Source: Candidatus Eisenbergiella stercoravium | GTDB lineage: Bacteria > Bacillota > Clostridia > Lachnospirales > Lachnospiraceae | Assembly (NCBI GenBank): GCA_019113175.1 | Contig: DXHY01000011.1 | Coordinates: 62,001 to 126,000 of the forward strand | Direction: 5' to 3' | DNA length: 64,000 nucleotides | Shown here: positions 1 through 6,917 of the stretch, one piece after another | Numbering within the stretch: the first letter of the stretch is position 1 | How the letters are laid out: each line of letters begins with the position of its first letter | Notes under the pieces: generated by a model | The model's input: only the letters and a program-made list of their open reading frames with translations | What the model was told of the DNA's origin: nothing | Databases searched by the model: none | Position numbers and translations under genes: made by a program

Positions 1-10
1 CGATTTCCTG

Positions 11-63
11 GAAGAATTGCTGACGCAATTCTTCACACGGATTAAATGCGGCCGTTCGGCCGC
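11..63 (+). promoter_or_regulatory. Two hairpins in the leader of the Lrp/AsnC gene
   Basis: A perfect 10-bp stem (11-20 with 25-34, loop TGAC) is followed by a perfect 6-bp GC stem (48-53 with 58-63, loop GTTC). The second ends about 8 bases before the GAGG ribosome site. Neither is followed by a T-run, so these are better read as leader structure than as a terminator. The window starts only 10 bases upstream, so the promoter and the preceding gene are not visible. Confidence 0.5.
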
Positions 64-79
64 GAAGAAAGAGGTAGGT

Positions 80-571
80 ATGAGAGAGTTCAGAGAGCAG
101 CTGCTTGGAATTATTGAGAAGAACAGCCGGATTGATCTGAAGGAGCTGGCGGTAATTCTGGGTGTGGAAGAAATCGATGTGGTAAACGAGCTGGCGGCGA
201 TGGAGGCGGAAGGGATCATCTGCGGCTATCACACGCTGATCGACTGGGATAAAACGAGCCTGGATAAAATTTCCGCACTGATCGAGGTGCGGGTGACGCC
301 GCAGAGAGGACAGGGCTTCGACAATATAGCGGAGCGGATTTACAAGTATCCGGAGGTGAACGCGGTCTATCTGATTTCCGGCGGATTTGATCTGCTGGTG
401 ACGCTGGAGGGAAGGAATCTGAAGGAGATTTCCTCCTTTGTATCGGAGAAGCTGTCCACGCTGGACGGCGTGTTGAGCACCGCGACGCATTTTATTTTGA
501 AGAAGTATAAGGATCATGGCACCATTCTGGCCAGAAAATATGAAGATACAAGGGAGAAGATCATGCCATGA
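80..571 (+). CDS. Lrp/AsnC family transcriptional regulator
   Basis: A 163-aa DNA-binding regulator with an N-terminal winged helix-turn-helix (about residues 5-55; LDLKEL-like pattern seen as IDLKELAVILGV) and a C-terminal RAM/AsnC ligand domain (about 65-145; VNAVYLISGGFDLLVTLEG). Members sense amino acids and control amino-acid metabolism genes. The start at 80 is chosen because GAGG lies 6 bases upstream; the frame is open further upstream but without a ribosome site. The stop overlaps the start of the aminotransferase gene as ATGA, so the two are translationally coupled, which suggests that the regulator senses a substrate or product of that enzyme. Family is clear; the ligand is unknown. 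Confidence 0.9.
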   Translation: MREFREQLLGIIEKNSRIDLKELAVILGVEEIDVVNELAAMEAEGIICGYHTLIDWDKTSLDKISALIEVRVTPQRGQGFDNIAERIYKYPEVNAVYLISGGFDLLVTLEGRNLKEISSFVSEKLSTLDGVLSTATHFILKKYKDHGTILARKYEDTREKIMP

Positions 572-1740
572 GAAATCCGCTGTCTGAAAAAATTGTAACC
601 ATTAAGCCCTCCGGAATCCGGAAATTTTTTGATATCGTCAGTGAAATGGACGATGCCATCTCGCTGGGCGTAGGTGAGCCGGACTTTGATACGCCCTGGC
701 ATATCCGGGACGAGGGTATCTATTCCCTGGAAAAGGGGCGGACCTTCTATACCTCCAATGCGGGTCTGAAGGAGCTGAAGGTGGAGATCTGCAATTATCT
801 GAAAAGACGGTTTGAGCTGGAATATGATCCTGCCCACGAAGTACTGGTCACGGTGGGAGGCTCAGAGGCCATTGATATCGCTCTGCGTGCAATGATCGAT
901 CCGGGAGATGAGGTGCTGATTCCCCAGCCCAGCTATGTTTCCTACGAGCCCTGTGCCATTCTGACTGATGCGGTTCCGGTGATCATCAATCTGAAGGCGG
1001 AAAACCAGTTCCGTCTGACGGCGCAGGAGCTTCGGGACGCCATTACGGATAAGACCAAAGTGCTCGTTCTTCCCTTCCCCAACAACCCGACCGGAGCGAT
1101 CATGGAGCGGAAGGATCTGGAAGAAATCGCAGAAGTGATTCTGGAAAAGGATCTTTTCGTGATTTCCGATGAAATATACAGTGAGCTGACCTATGGAAGA
1201 GACCATGTTTCCATCGCGCAGATTCCGGGAATGAAGGAAAGAACCATTTTGATCAACGGTTTCTCCAAATCCTATGCCATGACCGGATGGCGTCTGGGCT
1301 ATGCCTGCGGTCCGCGCCTGATTCTGGACCAGATGCTGAAAATCCATCAGTTCGCCATCATGTGTGCGCCGACCACCAGCCAGTATGCGGCGGTGGAGGC
1401 CCTGAAAAACGGAGACAGAGACGTACAGGAAATGCGGGAGGCCTATAACCAGCGGCGGCGTTATCTGATGTACGCCTTTCAACAGATGGGACTTCCCTGC
1501 TTTGAACCCTACGGCGCCTTTTATGTGTTCCCCTGCATTAAGGAGTTCGGACTGACCAGCGATGAATTCGCCCTTCGTTTCCTGCGGGAGGAAAAGGTGG
1601 CCGTGGTACCGGGAACCGCGTTCGGAGAATGCGGAGAGGGCTATATCCGTATTTCCTATGCCTACTCTCTGGAAAATCTGAAGCTGGCCATCGGGCGTCT
1701 GGCTGATTTTGTAAAACGATTGAAAGCGGAACGGACGTGA
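568..1740 (+). CDS. PLP-dependent aminotransferase, class I/II
   Basis: A 390-aa fold-type I aminotransferase of the aspartate/alanine aminotransferase group. It shows the substrate-binding PNNPTG (171-176), the SDEIY segment (200-204) and the PLP-lysine motif SKSYAMTGWR with Lys234. Length is normal for the family. It is expected to transfer an amino group between an amino acid and 2-oxoglutarate or pyruvate in the cytoplasm. The ATGA overlap with the upstream Lrp/AsnC gene makes a two-gene operon, a pairing known in Clostridia. Substrate cannot be read from sequence; an aromatic or branched-chain substrate is as possible as aspartate or alanine. Confidence 0.9.
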   Translation: MRNPLSEKIVTIKPSGIRKFFDIVSEMDDAISLGVGEPDFDTPWHIRDEGIYSLEKGRTFYTSNAGLKELKVEICNYLKRRFELEYDPAHEVLVTVGGSEAIDIALRAMIDPGDEVLIPQPSYVSYEPCAILTDAVPVIINLKAENQFRLTAQELRDAITDKTKVLVLPFPNNPTGAIMERKDLEEIAEVILEKDLFVISDEIYSELTYGRDHVSIAQIPGMKERTILINGFSKSYAMTGWRLGYACGPRLILDQMLKIHQFAIMCAPTTSQYAAVEALKNGDRDVQEMREAYNQRRRYLMYAFQQMGLPCFEPYGAFYVFPCIKEFGLTSDEFALRFLREEKVAVVPGTAFGECGEGYIRISYAYSLENLKLAIGRLADFVKRLKAERT

Positions 1741-1780
1741 AAACGCTGCTGTGGCGGCACTTGGGCGCGTGCCTTCGCTG

Positions 1781-1799
1781 ACGCTTCGGCATGGAGGTA
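1781..1799 (+). repeat. 19-bp repeat containing a ribosome site, copy 1
   Basis: ACGCTTCGGCATGGAGGTA occurs here and, identically, at 12097-12115. In both places the GGAGG is the ribosome site of the next gene (trmL here, an ABC permease there). The flanking sequence differs, so this is a short shared leader and not part of a longer duplication. Confidence 0.7.
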
Positions 1800-1802
1800 G
1801 GA

Positions 1803-2309
1803 ATGAACATTGTACTGCATCAGCCGGAGATTCCGGCCAACACGGGCAACATAGGCAGAACCTGCGTGGCGACAGGTTCCGTACTGCATCTGATCGAGCC
1901 ACTCGGTTTTCAGCTGAACGAAAAGCAGATCAAACGGGCCGGCATGGATTACTGGCATAAGCTGGATGTGCGGCGTTATGTCAATTATGAGGATTTTCTG
2001 AAGCTGGAGGCCGGAAAGCATCCGGAAAGAAGGATCTGGATGGCCACCACCAAGGCGAAGCGCGTTTATACGGAAGCTGCCTTTGGCCCTGACGATTACA
2101 TCATGTTCGGAAAGGAAAGCGCCGGAATCCCGGAGGAGATTCTGGTGGAAAACGAGGAGACCTGTATCCGCATCCCCATGCTGGACGAGGTCCGTTCTCT
2201 GAACCTGAGCAACTCAGTGGCGATCGTGCTTTACGAAGCGCTGAGGCAGAACCATTTTGACGGGCTGTTGATGGAGGGGGAACTGCACAGGCTGCACTGG
2301 AAGGGATAA
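1803..2309 (+). CDS. trmL: tRNA (cytidine/uridine-34 2'-O)-methyltransferase TrmL
   Basis: A 168-aa SPOUT-class RNA methyltransferase (YibK/CspR subfamily) that 2'-O-methylates the wobble base of tRNA-Leu using S-adenosylmethionine. The three SPOUT motifs are visible: NTGNIGRTC near the N-terminus, MFGKESAGIPEEIL in the middle and RSLNLSNSVAIVLYEALRQ near the C-terminus; together they form the trefoil knot that binds SAM. It has no extra RNA-binding domain, as expected for TrmL. The start at 1803 is preferred over the in-frame ATG at 1791, because that ATG overlaps the GGAGGTAG ribosome site. Confidence 0.92.
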   Translation: MNIVLHQPEIPANTGNIGRTCVATGSVLHLIEPLGFQLNEKQIKRAGMDYWHKLDVRRYVNYEDFLKLEAGKHPERRIWMATTKAKRVYTEAAFGPDDYIMFGKESAGIPEEILVENEETCIRIPMLDEVRSLNLSNSVAIVLYEALRQNHFDGLLMEGELHRLHWKG

Positions 2310-2314
2310 GGGAA

Positions 2315-3874
2315 ATGATGAATGAAGAAATACGGCAGGGAACATGGAGTGTGTGCACAGCACATGGCATTGTGGAGGGGAGACGGGAAAAGAATTTGTA
2401 TTGTTTCCGTGGTGTTCCCTATGCCAGGGCGGATCGTTTCATGCCGCCCATAGAGTATAACTGGGAGGGCGTGCGGAAGGCGGAGAATTTTGGGCCGGCG
2501 GCAATCCAGTCTGCCTCCCGGCAGGCAGGACAGCGGGAAAAATACGGAGAGGACTGTCTGAATCTGAATATTTTTGTCCCTTTTGGTGCTGCCGAATCGG
2601 AAGAAGAGAGTGTTTCACAGGATACGCTTTCGGCAGAGAGGCAGCTTCTTCCTGTAGCAGTCTGGCTGCACGGAGGCGCATTTCAGAATGGAACCAGTCA
2701 TGATCGGGATGAGAAAAGGGTTGTTCGGGATCATCGGTTCATTTATGTTTCTGTGGAATACCGCCTTGGCGCGCTGGGATATCTGTATCTCGGAGAAGCA
2801 CTGGGGGAAAAATACCGCCATACAGGAAACAACGGAACTCTGGATCAGCTTGCCGCCCTGAAATGGATTTCGGAAAATATCAGGGCTTTTGGTGGTGATC
2901 CGGATAGAATTACCATATTTGGAGAATCTGCGGGAGCCAAATCACTGGGAGCGTTGTTCCTGCGCCCTGAGATGAGGTCTTTCTGCAGGCAGGCTCTGAT
3001 GGGAAGTGGAGCATGGCAGAGTATCCGCAGTGAGGAAACAGCGGCCTGTGTAACCCAAATGTTTCTGGAAGAGGGGAAAAAGCTTGGGTATCTGTGGAAA
3101 ACGGAGGATATTCTGACGCTGGACGTGGATAAGCTGCTCACTATTCAGGAGCATGTGGTGGATAATCCTGGAAATACCTGTATGTTCGGCCCTGTGGCTG
3201 ACGGCGCCGTGCTTCCTTTGGACTGGCAGGAGAGGATCGAGCGGGGAGAATACTGGCAGGGCAACGTCATGGTGGGAAGCTGCCTGCATGAGATGTATTT
3301 TACCAGCCTTCAGGAAGATTTTGTGGAAAAGGCACCTGTTATTGCAGGTTATCTGTTTGGAGAAAATGCCAGGATTGCGGAAGCAGATTTTCAGGCATAT
3401 GAAAAATCCTGCGTCAACAGCGGCAGGCTTCCTTCCGAAAAGGAAAAGACGGAGGAATGGGTGCGCATCCTGTCCGATTATATGTATCGCACCTACAGCC
3501 GCCGTCTGGCGGAGCAGCTGTCAAAGAGTGGAAGCAGGGTCTGGTATTACAGCTTTGAATATGGACCTGCGTCCCATGTGCTGGATCATGCCATGGCCTT
3601 TGACAATGCAGCGGCAGATGACAGTCTTTTTCACGGGCAGAGCAGAATGGAAAGAGAGATAATGGCGTCCGTTGTGTATGAAACTTTTGTCCATTTTTTT
3701 GAAACTGGTACACCAGGCCGGCCGGGAGGAGTGGAATGGAAACCTCTGGACGAAGAATGGAGCGTGCTGGCCTTTGGAGAGAAAATTCATCTCAGGCCGC
3801 TGACAGATACGGAAACGCTTGATGGCTTTCCACAGTCGGTATTTCGGCTTATGATGAAAAGAGGGGAAAACTAA
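2315..3874 (+). CDS. Carboxylesterase, type B (PnbA-like)
   Basis: A 519-aa alpha/beta-hydrolase of the type B carboxylesterase family. It has the FRGVPYA entry motif (31-37), the oxyanion-hole HGGAF (119-123) and the nucleophile elbow FGESAG with Ser205; a His-containing ASHVLDHAMAF segment fits the catalytic histidine. It hydrolyses esters of small organic or sugar-linked acids; no signal peptide is seen, so it acts in the cytoplasm. It lies 5 bases after trmL and 1 base before a sulfatase gene, and the esterase-sulfatase pair may deblock decorated glycans. Two ATGs are possible (2315, 2318); neither has a strong ribosome site. Confidence 0.88.
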   Translation: MMNEEIRQGTWSVCTAHGIVEGRREKNLYCFRGVPYARADRFMPPIEYNWEGVRKAENFGPAAIQSASRQAGQREKYGEDCLNLNIFVPFGAAESEEESVSQDTLSAERQLLPVAVWLHGGAFQNGTSHDRDEKRVVRDHRFIYVSVEYRLGALGYLYLGEALGEKYRHTGNNGTLDQLAALKWISENIRAFGGDPDRITIFGESAGAKSLGALFLRPEMRSFCRQALMGSGAWQSIRSEETAACVTQMFLEEGKKLGYLWKTEDILTLDVDKLLTIQEHVVDNPGNTCMFGPVADGAVLPLDWQERIERGEYWQGNVMVGSCLHEMYFTSLQEDFVEKAPVIAGYLFGENARIAEADFQAYEKSCVNSGRLPSEKEKTEEWVRILSDYMYRTYSRRLAEQLSKSGSRVWYYSFEYGPASHVLDHAMAFDNAAADDSLFHGQSRMEREIMASVVYETFVHFFETGTPGRPGGVEWKPLDEEWSVLAFGEKIHLRPLTDTETLDGFPQSVFRLMMKRGEN

Positions 3875-3875
3875 A

Positions 3876-5300
3876 ATGAGCAATCAGCCTGCAATTATAC
3901 TGATTACCTGCGATGAGCTTAATAAAGATGTTTTAAGCTGCTTTGGGGGGAAGGCAATATCAACTCCTTATATTGATGAAATATCCCGGCGGGGTACAGT
4001 CTATGAGAACTGCTATACGGCAAGTCCATGGTGTCTGCCGGCCAGATGTTCCATACTGACCGGATTGTATCCGCATAACAGTGGTGCCTACAGCAATTTC
4101 AGAAAATGTGCGCTGAATCAGGGAATTACCAATCTGTTTGGAGCCTTAAAAGAGGGAGGCTATCATACGGCGGTTTTTGGAAAATGTCACTTCGCTCCGG
4201 TTCCTTATTCGGAAACCAGGCCGGATAAAACGCTCCCTTATGATGAATTTAAAGATTATTATATGAGCCTGGGAATGGATCATCTGGAACTGGAGGATGA
4301 CAAACAGGTTTCTGTGTGGTTCTATGATGATTATAGCAAGGAACTGGAGAAGGCAGGATATCTGGAGGCTTACAGAAATGCGGTTTGGAATAAGGAATAT
4401 CAAAAAGTATTTCCATTCCCCGGACCGGCAGAATGGCATCCAGACGCATGGGTAGGCAGGAAAGCAGTGGAATATATAGAAAATTATGAAAGGGAAACTC
4501 CGCTGTTTTCGTGGGTTTCGTTCAGCGGGCCGCATTATACCTTTGATGCTCCTGCGGAATATCTGGAGATGGTGAACGGAGAGGAGCTTCCACCGCTAAA
4601 ACGGCGTGAGGGGGAATGGGATGACAGCAGCAGGATTCATCATGACAGCTATTTTGGCGGAAGCAGGGCAAATATTGATGGATGTGGTATGGCAGAAGAT
4701 CATGCATGTAAGAATTATACGGATGCCTATTGGGACAGGCTTCGAATCAATTACTATGCGAATGTGAAGCTGATTGATGATCAGGTAGGACAAATTATAA
4801 AAGCCGCACGACAGAAGTACGGAGAAAATGTAATGCTTATTTTTACCGCAGATCATGGAGAAATGCTGGGAAATCATGGCCTCTGGGGAAAACATAACTG
4901 CGCATATGAGGAAGTCTGGCATATCCCCATGATGATTCAGTATCCGGGACAGAAAAAGAGATCTTCTGATGATCGTCTGGTCAACTCCACGGATATTTTT
5001 CCTACATGCCTGTATGAGGGAAAAATTCCTGTTCCTGCCTGCGATGGAAAAGTGCTGCAGGACACAGGATGGAAGAGAGATTGTACCTTTGCTGAAGGTG
5101 AAGGATATCTTGCGGTAACGGATGGAAGATATAAGTATGTACATGTTCAGAAAGGAGAAGAGCAGGGCAGAGAATTGCTGGATCTGCTGCAGGATCCGAA
5201 TGAATTTGAAAATAAAATAGATCAGGAAAAATATCAGAGAGTGCTTGCAGAAATGCGTAATAGAATGATTGAGCATATTCTTCCTTCTGTACTTGCATAA
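3876..5300 (+). CDS. Sulfatase, Cys-type (formylglycine-dependent)
   Basis: A 474-aa type I sulfatase of the alkaline phosphatase superfamily, which removes sulfate esters from glycans or other sulfated compounds. The maturation motif C-x-P-x-R is present as CLPAR, with Cys53 the residue converted to formylglycine; it is followed by CSILTGLYPHNSG. Further family marks are HTAVFGKCHF and the metal-binding TADHGEMLGNHGLWGK. A Cys-type enzyme needs an anaerobic radical-SAM maturase, and none is encoded in this window. No signal peptide is visible. It starts one base after the esterase stop, so the two are probably co-transcribed. The substrate is unknown. Confidence 0.9.
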   Translation: MSNQPAIILITCDELNKDVLSCFGGKAISTPYIDEISRRGTVYENCYTASPWCLPARCSILTGLYPHNSGAYSNFRKCALNQGITNLFGALKEGGYHTAVFGKCHFAPVPYSETRPDKTLPYDEFKDYYMSLGMDHLELEDDKQVSVWFYDDYSKELEKAGYLEAYRNAVWNKEYQKVFPFPGPAEWHPDAWVGRKAVEYIENYERETPLFSWVSFSGPHYTFDAPAEYLEMVNGEELPPLKRREGEWDDSSRIHHDSYFGGSRANIDGCGMAEDHACKNYTDAYWDRLRINYYANVKLIDDQVGQIIKAARQKYGENVMLIFTADHGEMLGNHGLWGKHNCAYEEVWHIPMMIQYPGQKKRSSDDRLVNSTDIFPTCLYEGKIPVPACDGKVLQDTGWKRDCTFAEGEGYLAVTDGRYKYVHVQKGEEQGRELLDLLQDPNEFENKIDQEKYQRVLAEMRNRMIEHILPSVLA

Positions 5301-5383
5301 GAGGATTGAAGGATAAAAATTGTTGTGTATAATTTCCTGAAATCCGGGCATGATAGTCACGTAGAGAAAAGGAGGTGGCTGTC

Positions 5384-5596
5384 ATGGGAAGCAAAGCACT
5401 TGACTATACAGCGCTTGTGATCGCCGTTATAGGGGCGGTCAACTGGGGACTGATCGGGCTGTTTCGTTTCGATCTGGTCGCCATGATTTTCGGCCAGATG
5501 AGCCTGATTTCCAGAATCATCTACGTTTTAGTAGGAATCTGCGGCCTGTATCTGTTGACCTTTTTCGGCAGAGTGGGGAACGGACAGGATTCATAA
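5384..5596 (+). CDS. DUF378 membrane protein (YuzA-like)
   Basis: A 70-aa protein with two hydrophobic helices (about residues 6-28 and 38-60) and the DUF378 signature AVNWGLIGLFRFDLVA. Function is not known for the family. The start at 5384 has an excellent GGAGG nine bases upstream; an in-frame GTG at 5375 overlaps that site and is rejected. It stands alone between the sulfatase gene and the hairpin-rich intergenic element. Confidence 0.85.
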   Translation: MGSKALDYTALVIAVIGAVNWGLIGLFRFDLVAMIFGQMSLISRIIYVLVGICGLYLLTFFGRVGNGQDS

Positions 5597-5598
5597 AA

Positions 5599-5765
5599 AT
5601 GTGCGCTTCTGCGCACGCGCACATCGGAATCGGCTGGGGGAAGATTCCTCCCCCAGCCAATCACCGCGATACCTCGCTCATCTCGCAGCTACGGCTGCTC
5701 GATGACCGTTGCCCGTCGGATGCCCGCTCGTGCAGGCACGGCGGTCGCCCTCCGGGCGTATCGCG
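5599..5765 (+). repeat. Hairpin-rich palindromic intergenic element
   Basis: No convincing gene lies between the DUF378 gene and the end of the AraC gene. The interval holds at least six inverted repeats: GTGCGC/GCGCAC (from about 5601), a 10-bp stem GGCTGGGGGA at 5632-5641 with its complement at 5649-5658, and a block bounded by the 8-bp inverted repeat CGCGATAC (5665-5672) and GTATCGCG (5758-5765). Inside the block are the stems GCAGC/GCTGC, CGTGC/GCACG and CGCCC/GGGCG. No T-run follows any of them. It could be a dispersed palindromic unit (REP- or MITE-like) or a structured RNA. Confidence 0.5.
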
Positions 5766-5768
5766 CAT

Positions 5769-5805
5769 AAAGAGGCCTCCGGAATTACCTGCCGGAGACC
5801 TCTTT
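5769..5805 (-). terminator. Terminator overlapping the end of the AraC gene
   Basis: Fourteen-base arms (5769-5782 with 5792-5805, one G-T mismatch) form a strong hairpin; on the minus strand it ends in CTTTAT. The stop codon of the AraC gene lies inside the structure, so coding end and terminator share sequence. On the plus strand it could also stop transcription arriving from the DUF378 gene. Confidence 0.65.
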
Positions 5806-6666
5806 GCGTTTGGCTGACGGGGTGCAGCCATAGGTTTCATGAAACATACGGCGGAACAGCTTGTAATTGGTAAAGCCGTGACGAACAAGAATTTCCATGA
5901 TGCTCTGATCAGTGTGGAGAATGTCGCGGCATACATGGGAAAAGCGTACCTGATTGACAAATTCCAGGAAAGTGATCCCCATATTTTTCCTGAAAAATCT
6001 GCAGAAATATTCCGGATTCAGCGCGACAACGGAAGCGGCATCCTGCAGAGTGACAGGTTCCATGTAATGCGCATTTACATAATCGGTTACCGCGATGAGC
6101 CGGGCGCGTTCCGTATCGCTGAAGCGTCCGCCGCGATCGGATTCCGGAAGCTGATAGCCTGAAATACACAGATAGAGCAGCTCATATAAAAGACTTTTGA
6201 AATGCAGGGACAGGCCGGGGCACAGCTCCGGCTGCTGCTGTTTCTGCAGGCGGGAATTCTGACCGCCGTATTCCTGAAGCTGGCGGAGAAGGAGACGGAA
6301 GGTTCGGTCCATTTCCCTGTTCCCGCAGGAGCCCGTGCGGAAACGGATATGGTCATACTCCGGAATGTTGGACTTCAGAAACGGATATGGAATTTGAAGG
6401 ACACAGATACGGGCATTTTCGGAGCAGCTGGTAGAATGGATATCTCCGGAATTGATGAGAATAAAATCGTCTTTCTGCAGCCGAAGTCGTATATCATTTA
6501 TGTTCACTTCCATGTCGCCCGTATCGATCAGCAGAATCTCCAGACTGTGATGCCAGTGTGCAGGGACACGCACGCCGGCATCTTCGTAGGAAAAGCATCT
6601 GACCTGGAGATCCGGCTCTACGACCACATTTTCATGGATGGATTCCCGTGTTGATTTTGTCTGCAT
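5785..6666 (-). CDS. AraC family transcriptional regulator
   Basis: A 293-aa regulator with an N-terminal cupin sugar-sensing domain (about 20-110; HWHHSLEILLIDTG and NSGDIHS) and a C-terminal double helix-turn-helix AraC domain (about 190-285; LQDAASVVALNPEYFCRFFRK, then HGFTNYKLFRRMF). The start at 6666 is chosen because AAGGGA lies just upstream; the longer frame to 6702 has no ribosome site. It is divergent from the GH3 beta-glucosidase gene with a 251-base gap full of repeats, so it probably activates that gene in response to a beta-glucoside. Confidence 0.88.
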   Translation of the reverse strand: MQTKSTRESIHENVVVEPDLQVRCFSYEDAGVRVPAHWHHSLEILLIDTGDMEVNINDIRLRLQKDDFILINSGDIHSTSCSENARICVLQIPYPFLKSNIPEYDHIRFRTGSCGNREMDRTFRLLLRQLQEYGGQNSRLQKQQQPELCPGLSLHFKSLLYELLYLCISGYQLPESDRGGRFSDTERARLIAVTDYVNAHYMEPVTLQDAASVVALNPEYFCRFFRKNMGITFLEFVNQVRFSHVCRDILHTDQSIMEILVRHGFTNYKLFRRMFHETYGCTPSAKRKEVSGR

Positions 6667-6690
6667 CCTGTCCCTTCTTTCTGACAAAAG

Positions 6691-6809
6691 TATCCGGATC
6701 AAAGAATATCCGGATCAAAAATGTTCAGTTCAGGTAAGAAATTTCCCTGAAGTACAGATATATTATCCGGAATCAGCAAAAAAAAGTCAATATTGACCCA
6801 TAGAAAGTC
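6691..6809. promoter_or_regulatory. Operator-like repeats between AraC and GH3 genes
   Basis: TATCCGGATCAAA is present twice in direct orientation (6691-6703 and 6707-6719), each with the palindrome ATCCGGAT, and a third partial copy lies at 6764-6773. Further on, AAAGTCA occurs at 6782-6788 and 6803-6809, exactly 21 bp apart (two helical turns), as AraC-type half-sites often are. The first of these overlaps the palindrome GTCAATATTGAC (6785-6796). A plausible GH3 promoter follows (TTAGCA at 6819, TATGAT at 6843). The AraC protein is the obvious candidate to bind here; that is inference. Confidence 0.5.
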
Positions 6810-6917
6810 AGGAATGAGATTAGCACGCCCGTATCCGTTATGCTATGATAAAACAATGAATATCGGCGTGCTGCCCTTAAGCGGTGCTGCTTTTGTGGCG
6901 GCGGGAATGGAGGTTAT

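Noticed and set aside
5599-5817. 72-codon frame in the palindromic element
   Set aside because: No ribosome site, composition due to GC stems, and it reads through the AraC terminator.
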